From Blastococcus sp. (GTDB lineage: Bacteria; Actinomycetota; Actinomycetes; Mycobacteriales; Geodermatophilaceae): a DNA stretch of 9,440 nucleotides. The translations under genes were made by a program, and so were the position numbers. The notes under the pieces were generated by a model. It was not told the DNA's origin. It saw only the letters and a list, made by a program, of their open reading frames with translations, and did not search any database. Position 1 is the first letter of the stretch, and each line of letters begins with the position of its first letter. The stretch covers positions 1 to 9,440 of the forward strand of contig JAOPUS010000215.1 in the NCBI GenBank assembly GCA_025963345.1. Direction: 5' to 3'. Positions 4,203 to 9,440 of this stretch are shown in pieces.

Positions 4203-5300
4203 TCAGCCGGAGCCCGACCGCCGGAGCACCCGCGCCACGAGGGGGGCGGTGAGCAGCATGACGAACAGCCGCAGCACCTGGACGGCGAGGACGAAGGTGG
4301 CGTCGGCCCCGCTGTCGGCCGCCGTGGCGAGGACGGCGTAGAGCCCACCGGGTGTGGTCGCGAGATAGCCGTCGAGGGCGCTCGCGCCGGTCGCCGCGGC
4401 GAGCACCGCCCCGAGGCCGGCGCTGGCGAGGACGAGCACGACGATGAGCGCCAGTGCCAGCGGCAGGACACGACCGATCGTGCGCAGGCTCGCCCGGGTG
4501 AAGCTGATGCCCACCTGGAGACCGACGACCAGGAACGCCGCGCTCTGCACGAACGGCGGCACAGCCAGCCCGTGCGCCAGACCGCCGAGGTCCACGACCG
4601 CGGCCAGGATCATCGGCCCGAGCAGAGCCGCGACCGGCAGCCGGGCGAGCCGGCCCAGCAGGAGGCCGACCACCCCGCAGCCGACGGTGAACAGCAGGCC
4701 CGCGGACCAGTCCGAGGTGGCGCCGCCCGCGGCAGTCCCGGAACCGGGCGCGGCGCCGTAGACCGTCGTCGCCACCACGGGCATCAGGACGACGATCAGC
4801 AGGACCCGCAGGTACTGCAGGACGGCGACCATCCGCTCGTCGGCGCCCAGCTCACGGGCCATCACGATGATCCCCGAGGCGCCTCCGGCGATCATCGCGA
4901 ACACCCCGGTCACCGGGGTGATCCCGCGCTGCAGCCGGAGTGCCTGTCCGGTCGCGAGGCTGAGCCCGAGGGTGCCGACCGTGACCAGCAGGACCGGCAG
5001 CCAGTTCGCGGCCACCGCCCGCAGTGTGTCGAGGTCGACCAGGGCGCCCATCGCGACGCCGATCACCGCCTGGGCCGAAGCGGTCACCGGCGCCGGGATC
5101 GCGAGCCGCCGGCGGAAGGCCAGGGCCCGGACGAGGCCGGCGAGCAGCCCGCCGAACAGGGCCGGCGACGGCAAGCCGAGGGCGCCGAACAGGAAGCTTG
5201 CGGCAACCGCCCCCGCCGCCGTCGCGACGGCGTCGAGCAGCCGCGGCCCCCGTGGTTCGCCCATCGCCTCCCCGTTCCCTGACGCCGGTCGACCCATCAC
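4203..5300 (-). CDS. AbrB-family integral membrane protein (duplicated membrane domain)
   Basis: This 365-residue hydrophobic protein matches the membrane AbrB-duplication family (TIGR03082, Pfam AbrB), often misnamed a transcriptional regulator or ammonia monooxygenase. It is unrelated to the DNA-binding AbrB. After a short cytoplasmic N-terminus come about ten predicted spans in two similar halves. The first half has SFLFGALGLPSPALFGGLLAGL (near residue 35) and PVTASAQAVIGVAMGALVDL, then PVTGVFAMIAGGASGIIVMA. The second repeats these as LGRLARLPVAALLGPMILAA, SAAFLVVGLQVGISFTRASL and LATTPGGLYAVLATAADSGA. The G-x-(A/P)-G-G motifs are the family signature. Transport is presumed and the substrate is unknown. 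The start could be GTG 5300, ATG 5297 or ATG 5264; the first two follow a G-rich stretch 7-12 bases off. It is divergent from the B12 riboswitch operon. Confidence 0.85.
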   Translation of the reverse strand: MMGRPASGNGEAMGEPRGPRLLDAVATAAGAVAASFLFGALGLPSPALFGGLLAGLVRALAFRRRLAIPAPVTASAQAVIGVAMGALVDLDTLRAVAANWLPVLLVTVGTLGLSLATGQALRLQRGITPVTGVFAMIAGGASGIIVMARELGADERMVAVLQYLRVLLIVVLMPVVATTVYGAAPGSGTAAGGATSDWSAGLLFTVGCGVVGLLLGRLARLPVAALLGPMILAAVVDLGGLAHGLAVPPFVQSAAFLVVGLQVGISFTRASLRTIGRVLPLALALIVVLVLASAGLGAVLAAATGASALDGYLATTPGGLYAVLATAADSGADATFVLAVQVLRLFVMLLTAPLVARVLRRSGSG

Positions 5301-5367
5301 TCTGCCCCGCTCCCGACCCGGGCCTGTTCGCGCGTCGGGTGCTCATGGTCTGATGACCGCGCCACAC

Positions 5368-5531
5368 GCGACGGCAGTGGAGGAAGCCCGGTGAGATTCC
5401 GGGCGCGGTCCCGCCACTGTGACCGGGGAGTCCGCCCCCATGTACGGCCACTGCACCCGAGGGTTCGCCCGAGGGGACGGGAAGGCCGGGGGCGGGCGTC
5501 GATCCGGGAGCCAGGAGACTCTCGCCGTCGT
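5368..5531 (+). promoter_or_regulatory. Cobalamin (B12) riboswitch
   Basis: The core shows the known aptamer blocks in order. GGAAGCCCGGTGAGATTCC (from 5382) forms the CCCGG/CCGGG stem and the GGTGAxAxTCC region. GCCACTGTGA (5413-5422) follows, and the B12 box GAGCCAGGAGACT lies at 5508-5520. The ends close by GCGACGGC (5368-5375) against GCCGTCGT (5524-5531), seven pairs plus a G-U. A variable arm with CCCGAGGGTTCGCCCGAGGG-type folding lies between. It is read in the same direction as the chelatase/cobO/cobB operon, which is what this riboswitch class typically controls: with adenosylcobalamin bound, expression falls. The promoter must lie upstream of about 5350; CATGGT at 5344-5349 is one weak -10 candidate. 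Confidence 0.92.
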
Positions 5532-5540
5532 CCCTGCCAC

Positions 5541-5568
5541 CTCCGGGCGTGGACACCCGGGGAGAGGA
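5541..5568 (+). promoter_or_regulatory. Expression-platform hairpin covering the Shine-Dalgarno
   Basis: CTCCGGG (5541-5547) can pair with CCCGGGG (5556-5562) around the 8-base loop CGTGGACA, with one G-U pair; a shifted pairing of CTCC with GGAG (5561-5564) is also possible. Both hide the front of GGAGAGGA (5561-5568), the ribosome-binding site for the start at 5577. No terminator T-run follows, so translational control is more likely than termination. The fold is inferred by eye. Confidence 0.45.
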
Positions 5569-5576
5569 CGCGTCCC

Positions 5577-5597
5577 ATGCGCGATCGATCCGCGTGA
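5577..5597 (+). CDS. Six-codon mini-ORF (MRDRSA) upstream of the chelatase gene
   Basis: An ATG at 5577 stands 8 bases after GGAGAGGA, the only good ribosome-binding site in this leader, and opens the frame M-R-D-R-S-A ending at TGA 5595-5597. The GTG that best starts the chelatase (5594) overlaps this stop as GTGA. The main GTG has no Shine-Dalgarno of its own. The layout suggests that ribosomes start on the mini-ORF and re-start at the GTG. It is only inferred; the hexapeptide may have no role of its own. Confidence 0.35.
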   Translation: MRDRSA

Positions 5598-7675
5598 CCT
5601 ATCCCTTCGGTGCTGTCGTCGGCATGGACGACATGCGGCTGGCCCTGCTGCTGAACGCCGTGTCCCCCGCCGTCGGCGGCGTCCTCGTCCGCGGCGAGAA
5701 GGGGACGGCGAAGTCGACGGCGGTGCGCGCCCTGGCCGCCGTCCTGCCCCCGGTCGACGTGGTCGTCGGTTGCCGGTTCGCGTGCGACCCCGCAGCGCCC
5801 GATCCCGGCTGCCCGGACGGCCCCCACGACTCCGGCGTCCCCGGATCCACCCGCCCGGCGCGGCTGGTCGAGCTGCCGGTGGGGGCGTCGGAGGACCGCG
5901 TCGTCGGCGCCCTCGACCTGGAGCGGGCGCTCACCGAGGGGGTCAAGGCCTTCGAGCCGGGACTGCTGGCCGCCGCCAACCGCGGCGTGCTCTACGTCGA
6001 CGAGGTCAACCTGCTGCACGACCACCTGGTCGACCTCCTCCTGGACGCCGCCGCCCTGGGCACCGCGTATGTCGAGCGCGAAGGCGTCTCCGTGCGACAC
6101 GCGGCCCGCTTCCTGCTCGTCGGGACGATGAACCCCGAGGAGGGCGAGCTCCGGCCGCAGCTGCTGGACCGCTTCGGCCTGACCGTCGAGGTCGCCGCGC
6201 CCCGCGACCCGGCCGAGCGCGCCGAGGTGGTCCGCCGCCGGTTCGCCTACGACGCCGATCCGGCGGGCTTCACCGCCGCCTGGGCCTCGGCGGAGACCGG
6301 GCTGGCGTCCCAGATCGCGGCCGCACGCGCCCGGCTGCCACACGTCGTCCTCTCCGACGACGCGCTGCGCCAGGTGACCTCGGTCTGCGCGGCGTTCGAC
6401 GTCGACGGACTGCGCGCCGACCTCGTCACCGCCCGGGCCGCCATCGCGCACGCCGCCTGGTGCGGACGCGACGAGGTGACCGAGGACGACGTGCGCGTCG
6501 CCGCGCGCCTGGCCCTGCCGCACCGCCGCCGCCGGAACCCCTTCGACGCGCCCGGCCTGGACGACGAGACGCTGGAGCAGGCGCTGTCCGAGGCCCGCCC
6601 CGAGGACGACGACGGACCCGACGACGACGGACCGGGCGAGGGCGGACCGGGCGAGGGCGGACCGGGCGAGGGCGGACCGGGCGAGGGCGGACCGGGCGAA
6701 GGCGGACCGGGCGACGACTCCCCCGACGGCCACAATGGCCATGTCGGTCGTTCCCCGGACGGGCCGACTCCCGACGACGGCGGCCCGACCACGGCACCCC
6801 GCGGTGAGGGCGGCGGGCACGCGGACGCAGCCCCGGCGCCCGAGCGGGCTGCGGTCGCGCCGTCCGACCCGTTCCGGACCCGGCGGCTCGAGGTCCCAGG
6901 AATCGGAGCGGGGGCGGCCGGCCGCCGGTCCCGGGCGCGGTCGGAGCGGGGACGCGTCGTCGGCTCCACCCGGCCGGCGGGAACCGTCACGAAGCTGCAC
7001 CTCACCGACACCGTGCTCGCCGCCGCCCCGCACCAGGTCGCGCGCGGTCGCCGCGGTCCCGGCCTGCGCCTCGAGCGGGAGGACCTGCGCCAGGCCACGC
7101 TCGAGGGCCGCGAGGGCAACCTCGTGCTGTTCGTCGTGGACGCCAGCGGCTCGATGGGCTCGCGGGCCCGGATGGGCGCGGTGAAGGGCGCCGTCCTGTC
7201 GCTCCTGCTCGACGCCTACCAGCGGCGGGACAAGGTCGGGCTGGTCACCTTCCGCGGGTCCGACGCCGAGCTGGCCCTTCCGCCGACCTGGTCCGTGGAG
7301 GCCGCCGCCTCCCGGCTGACCGATCTCCCGACCGGCGGCCGCACACCGCTGGCCGCCGGCCTGCTGCGGGCGCACGAGGTCCTGCGCGTGGAGCGGGTCC
7401 GCGATCCGCAGCGCCGTCCCCTTCTCGTCGTCGTCACCGACGGCCGGGCGACCGGTCCGCGGGGCGGCACGCATCTCGCCGACTCCTATGCCGCCGCGGG
7501 GCTGCTCGGAGCGGCGGGGACGGCAGGCGTCGTCGTCGACTGCGAGTCCGGGCCGGTGCGGCTGGGTCTGGCCGGCACCCTCGGTGTCCATCTCGGCGCG
7601 CAGACCCTGCGCCTCGAGGAACTCGCCGCCGACTCCCTCGCAGCGACCGTCCGTACCGCTCGGAAGGCCGCCTGA
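5594..7675 (+). CDS. Fused ChlI/ChlD-type chelatase subunit (putative cobaltochelatase AAA+/VWA protein)
   Basis: At 693 residues this joins an AAA+ ATPase half, like magnesium-chelatase ChlI/BchI, to a von Willebrand A half, like ChlD/BchD. Walker A is GEKGTAKST with K40; Walker B is LYVDEVNLL with D136 and E137; sensor 1 is GTMNPEE with N180; and RPQLLDRFGL follows. An acidic linker (about 335-470) contains five GPGEG repeats (346-370). The VWA domain has the MIDAS motif DASGS (D516-S520), GGRTPLAAG and VTDGRATG (D616). With CobN, proteins of this type are thought to drive ATP-dependent cobalt insertion into hydrogenobyrinate a,c-diamide in aerobic B12 synthesis; the M. tuberculosis counterpart is Rv2850c. 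I chose GTG 5594, which gives the family N-terminus VTYPFGAVVGMDDMRLALLL; an in-frame GTG at 5549 sits inside the expression platform. The stop is 1 base before cobO. CobN is not in the window. Confidence 0.9.
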   Translation: MTYPFGAVVGMDDMRLALLLNAVSPAVGGVLVRGEKGTAKSTAVRALAAVLPPVDVVVGCRFACDPAAPDPGCPDGPHDSGVPGSTRPARLVELPVGASEDRVVGALDLERALTEGVKAFEPGLLAAANRGVLYVDEVNLLHDHLVDLLLDAAALGTAYVEREGVSVRHAARFLLVGTMNPEEGELRPQLLDRFGLTVEVAAPRDPAERAEVVRRRFAYDADPAGFTAAWASAETGLASQIAAARARLPHVVLSDDALRQVTSVCAAFDVDGLRADLVTARAAIAHAAWCGRDEVTEDDVRVAARLALPHRRRRNPFDAPGLDDETLEQALSEARPEDDDGPDDDGPGEGGPGEGGPGEGGPGEGGPGEGGPGDDSPDGHNGHVGRSPDGPTPDDGGPTTAPRGEGGGHADAAPAPERAAVAPSDPFRTRRLEVPGIGAGAAGRRSRARSERGRVVGSTRPAGTVTKLHLTDTVLAAAPHQVARGRRGPGLRLEREDLRQATLEGREGNLVLFVVDASGSMGSRARMGAVKGAVLSLLLDAYQRRDKVGLVTFRGSDAELALPPTWSVEAAASRLTDLPTGGRTPLAAGLLRAHEVLRVERVRDPQRRPLLVVVTDGRATGPRGGTHLADSYAAAGLLGAAGTAGVVVDCESGPVRLGLAGTLGVHLGAQTLRLEELAADSLAATVRTARKAA
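6629..6714 (+). repeat. 15-bp tandem repeat encoding GPGEG
   Basis: The unit GGACCGGGCGAGGGC occurs five times head to tail (6629-6703), the fifth with GAA for GAG, and a sixth partial unit follows to 6714. It is in frame and encodes GPGEG five times in the linker between the AAA+ and VWA halves of the chelatase. Near-identical copies at DNA level suggest recent slippage. Copy changes of whole units would keep the frame. Confidence 0.95.
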
Positions 7676-7676
7676 C

Positions 7677-8291
7677 ATGCCGAAGGGACAGGTCGACGTC
7701 GTCCCCGAGGACGGGCTCACCACTCGCCAGCGCCGGAACCGCCCACTGCTCGTGGTGCACACCGGCGAGATGAAGGGGAAGTCCACCGCCGCGTTCGGCA
7801 TGGCCATGCGCGCGTGGAACCAGGGCTGGCCCGTCGCGGTCTACCAGTTCGTCAAGAGCGCGAAGTGGAAGGTCGGCGAGGAGAACGCGCTGACCGCGCT
7901 GGGTCGCCTGCACGAGACCACCGGCGAGGGCGGCCCGGTCGTCTGGCACAAGATGGGCAGCGGCTGGAGCTGGTCGCGCCGGGCCGGCAGCGAGACCGAC
8001 CACGCCGCCGACGCCGCCGAGGGCTGGGCCCAGATCAAGCGCGACCTCGCGGCCGAGGCACACCGGTTCTACGTGCTCGACGAGTTCACCTACCCGATGA
8101 AGTGGGGCTGGGTGGACGTCGAGGACGTCGTCGCGACGCTGACCGACCGCCCCGGCAGCCAGCACGTGGTGATCACCGGCCGCGACGCGCATCCCAAGCT
8201 CATCGAGGCCGCCGACCTCGTCGTGCAGATGACCAAGGTCAAGCACCCGATGGACGCCGGCCAGAAGGGCCAGCGGGGGATCGAGTGGTGA
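7677..8291 (+). CDS. cobO: Cob(I)yrinic acid a,c-diamide adenosyltransferase
   Basis: This 204-residue protein belongs to the BtuR/CobO/CobP family, which transfers the 5'-deoxyadenosyl group of ATP to cob(I)alamin or earlier corrinoids in the cytoplasm. The P-loop is HTGEMKGKSTAAFGMAMRAW (about residues 23-42; the family's unusual GExKGKST). Later come VYQFVKSAKWKVGEENAL, GSGWSWSR, FYVLDEFTYPMKWGWVD with the conserved D-E-F-T-Y, and VVITGRDAHPKLIEAADLV, then the usual end VKHPMDAGQKGQRGIEW. Length is usual for the family. ATG 7677 is chosen because it follows the chelatase stop by 1 base and GGAAGG lies 10 bases upstream; an earlier in-frame start would run deep into the chelatase gene. Its stop overlaps the cobB start as GTGA. 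It shares the riboswitch-controlled transcript. Confidence 0.96.
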   Translation: MPKGQVDVVPEDGLTTRQRRNRPLLVVHTGEMKGKSTAAFGMAMRAWNQGWPVAVYQFVKSAKWKVGEENALTALGRLHETTGEGGPVVWHKMGSGWSWSRRAGSETDHAADAAEGWAQIKRDLAAEAHRFYVLDEFTYPMKWGWVDVEDVVATLTDRPGSQHVVITGRDAHPKLIEAADLVVQMTKVKHPMDAGQKGQRGIEW

Positions 8292-9440
8292 CCCACCACG
8301 GGGCAGAAATGGCCATTTCTGCCCTCCAGGGGATGCGCCGGGTGCCGCGGGTCGTGCTGGCCGCGCCGAGCAGCAACGCCGGGAAGACCTCGATCGCGAC
8401 CGGGCTGATCGCCGCCTTCACCGCCCGCGGCCTGGCCGTCTCGCCGCACAAGGTCGGCCCCGACTACATCGACCCCGGCTACCACGGCCTGGCCGCCGGC
8501 CGCCCCGGCCGCAACCTCGACCCCTGGCTGGTCGGCGAGGAGCGGATCGCCCCCCTGTTCCTCCGCGGGGCGCTGCACCCTCGACCGGCCGACCTCGCCG
8601 TCGTCGAGGGCGTCATGGGTCTCTTCGACGGGGCGAGCCACCCCTCGGTCGAGCCCGGCTTCGCGTCCACCGCGCACGTCGCGGCGCTGCTGCGGGCGCC
8701 CGTCGTCCTCGTGGTCGACGCCTCGTCCCAGGCCCGCAGCGTCGCCGCACTCGTGCACGGGTTCGCCACGTTCGATCCCGGGGTCCGGCTGGGCGGCGTC
8801 ATCCTCAACCGGGTCGGCACCGACCGGCACGAGGCGATCCTGCGCGAGGCCCTGGGCGCGGCGGGCGTACCCGTCGTCGGCGCGATCCGGCGCCTCGACC
8901 AGCTGCACACGCCGTCCCGGCACCTGGGCCTCGTACCGGCGGCCGAGCGCACGGCCGAGGCGGTCACGACCGTGGCGCGGCTGGGTGAGGTGGTCGCCGA
9001 CGGCGTGGAGCTCGACGCCGTCCTCGCGCTCGCGCACACCGCTCCCCCGCTCGACGCCACCCCGTGGGACCCGTTCGAGGAGGTCACCCCGGTACCGGGA
9101 CGGCCGCGGATCGCGGTCGCCGGCGGACCGGCGTTCACCTTCGGCTACGCCGAGAACGCCGAGCTGCTGGCTGCCGCCGGCGCGCAGGTCGTGACGGTGG
9201 ACCCGTTGCGGGACGACGCCCTTCCCGAGGGCACCGCCGGGCTGGTCGTCGGGGGCGGCTTCCCGGAGGTCTACGCCGCGGAGCTGTCGGCCAACGAGAC
9301 GCTGCGCGCCGAGGTCGCGGCGCTCGCCGCCCGGGGCGCTCCCATCGCCGCAGAGTGCGCCGGGCTGCTCTACCTGGCCCGTGAGCTCGACGGCGTGCCG
9401 ATGTGCGGCGTCCTGGACGTCCGGACGGCGATGTCGACCC
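8288..9440 (+). CDS. cobB: Cobyrinate a,c-diamide synthase (partial, C-terminus cut)
   Basis: The frame remains open at the window edge and holds 384 residues; the family usually has about 450-480, so the end is missing. The enzyme amidates the a and c carboxylates of hydrogenobyrinate or cobyrinate, using ATP and glutamine. The N-terminal dethiobiotin-synthetase-like ATPase half shows the P-loop APSSNAGKTS (K33, T34), then VGPDYIDPGYH, GRNLDPWLV and VVEGVMGLFDG. The C-terminal glutaminase half begins near RPRIAVAGGPAFTFGYAENAEL and reaches GGGFPEVYAAELS and AECAGLLYL, with nucleophile C357. The catalytic histidine would lie outside. GTG 8288 overlaps the cobO stop, with GGGGGA 8 bases before it. 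ATG 8333 would start at the family's usual point (MRRVPRVVLAAP); the 15 extra residues are encoded by a 24-bp palindrome region with rare ATT and TCT codons. Confidence 0.93.
   Translation, partial: MTHHGAEMAISALQGMRRVPRVVLAAPSSNAGKTSIATGLIAAFTARGLAVSPHKVGPDYIDPGYHGLAAGRPGRNLDPWLVGEERIAPLFLRGALHPRPADLAVVEGVMGLFDGASHPSVEPGFASTAHVAALLRAPVVLVVDASSQARSVAALVHGFATFDPGVRLGGVILNRVGTDRHEAILREALGAAGVPVVGAIRRLDQLHTPSRHLGLVPAAERTAEAVTTVARLGEVVADGVELDAVLALAHTAPPLDATPWDPFEEVTPVPGRPRIAVAGGPAFTFGYAENAELLAAAGAQVVTVDPLRDDALPEGTAGLVVGGGFPEVYAAELSANETLRAEVAALAARGAPIAAECAGLLYLARELDGVPMCGVLDVRTAMST
8301..8324. repeat. Perfect 24-bp palindrome inside the 5' end of cobB
   Basis: The left half GGGCAGAAATGG is exactly the reverse complement of the right half CCATTTCTGCCC. 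In RNA it can form a 10-bp stem with loop GGCC. The core AAATGGCCATTT is AT-rich for this GC-rich genome. It starts 13 bases after the GTG of cobB and is read through as residues 5-12. No T-run follows. It may be a dispersed palindromic repeat, a transcript-processing hairpin or a protein site. Confidence 0.9.

Noticed and set aside
3231..5282. 683-codon open frame on the plus strand opposite the LLM and AbrB-type genes
   Set aside because: It spans two well-recognised genes on the other strand and their junction, and its product is rich in R, G, E, H and Q without any domain pattern.
5549..5593. GTG 5549 as the start of the chelatase protein
   Set aside because: It lies in the loop of the expression-platform hairpin without a ribosome site, and the added 15 residues are not typical of the family.
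6629..6714. Tandem units considered as a CRISPR-like array or iteron cluster
   Set aside because: There are no spacers, the unit is 15 bp, in frame, and encodes a simple linker inside a known protein.
6729..6752. ATGGCCAT core near 6733 as a second copy of the cobB palindrome
   Set aside because: Only the 8-bp core is symmetric; the flanks do not match, so it is ordinary coding sequence.
5297..7807. 836-codon open frame on the minus strand opposite the chelatase gene
   Set aside because: It is a shadow of the real gene in GC-rich DNA: the product is low-complexity, with a SALAR repeat that is just the complement of the GPGEG units, and the plus strand carries clear AAA+ and VWA motifs and the riboswitch.

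Overview
The window is very GC-rich, with compact, strongly G/C-ending codon use, many GTG starts and promoters that look actinobacterial (TANNNT -10 boxes, often with a leaderless start). Cofactor-F420-type, PPOX, LLM and VOC proteins also point to a high-GC Actinomycetota. I think of the Pseudonocardiaceae, but that is a guess from overall character, with no phylogeny behind it.

Left part (1-2140): a hotdog-fold (4HBT) acyl-CoA thioesterase running off the left edge on the minus strand is divergent from an FMN-binding PPOX-type flavoprotein, with only 35 bases between their starts. A VOC (glyoxalase-like) protein follows on the plus strand and converges on a short PPOX-class protein of the F420-dependent type. 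Upstream of that lie a non-coding stretch holding what may be a relic of a short-chain dehydrogenase C-terminus, and a 65-residue unknown protein.

Middle (2140-5300): an intergenic region with several palindromes leads into a solitary PemK/MazF-like protein. A small conserved-looking protein, possibly starting at CTG, converges on it. Upstream of that on the minus strand are an LLM-family flavin-dependent oxidoreductase, with an apparent leaderless promoter of its own, and an AbrB-type multi-span membrane protein.

Right part (5340-9440): a cobalamin (B12) riboswitch precedes an aerobic cobalamin-biosynthesis operon: a fused ChlI/ChlD (AAA+ plus VWA) chelatase subunit, cobO (cob(I)alamin adenosyltransferase) and cobB (cobyrinate a,c-diamide synthase, cut by the window end). 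Genes are joined by a 1-base gap (chelatase/cobO) and a GTGA overlap (cobO/cobB). The order matches Mycobacterium tuberculosis Rv2850c-cobO-cobB. The chelatase subunit would work with a CobN encoded elsewhere to insert cobalt, CobB amidates cobyrinate, and CobO adds the adenosyl ligand; the riboswitch would shut the set down when B12 is plentiful.

No wholly new multi-gene system is evident. The most interesting signals are small: a repeated leaderless promoter layout at five genes, a likely CTG start behind a near-perfect Shine-Dalgarno, a six-codon mini-ORF coupled to the chelatase gene inside the riboswitch expression platform, and a perfect 24-bp AT-rich-cored palindrome inside the start of cobB. 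There is no gene-free stretch above 300 bases; the longest (5301-5593) is the riboswitch leader.
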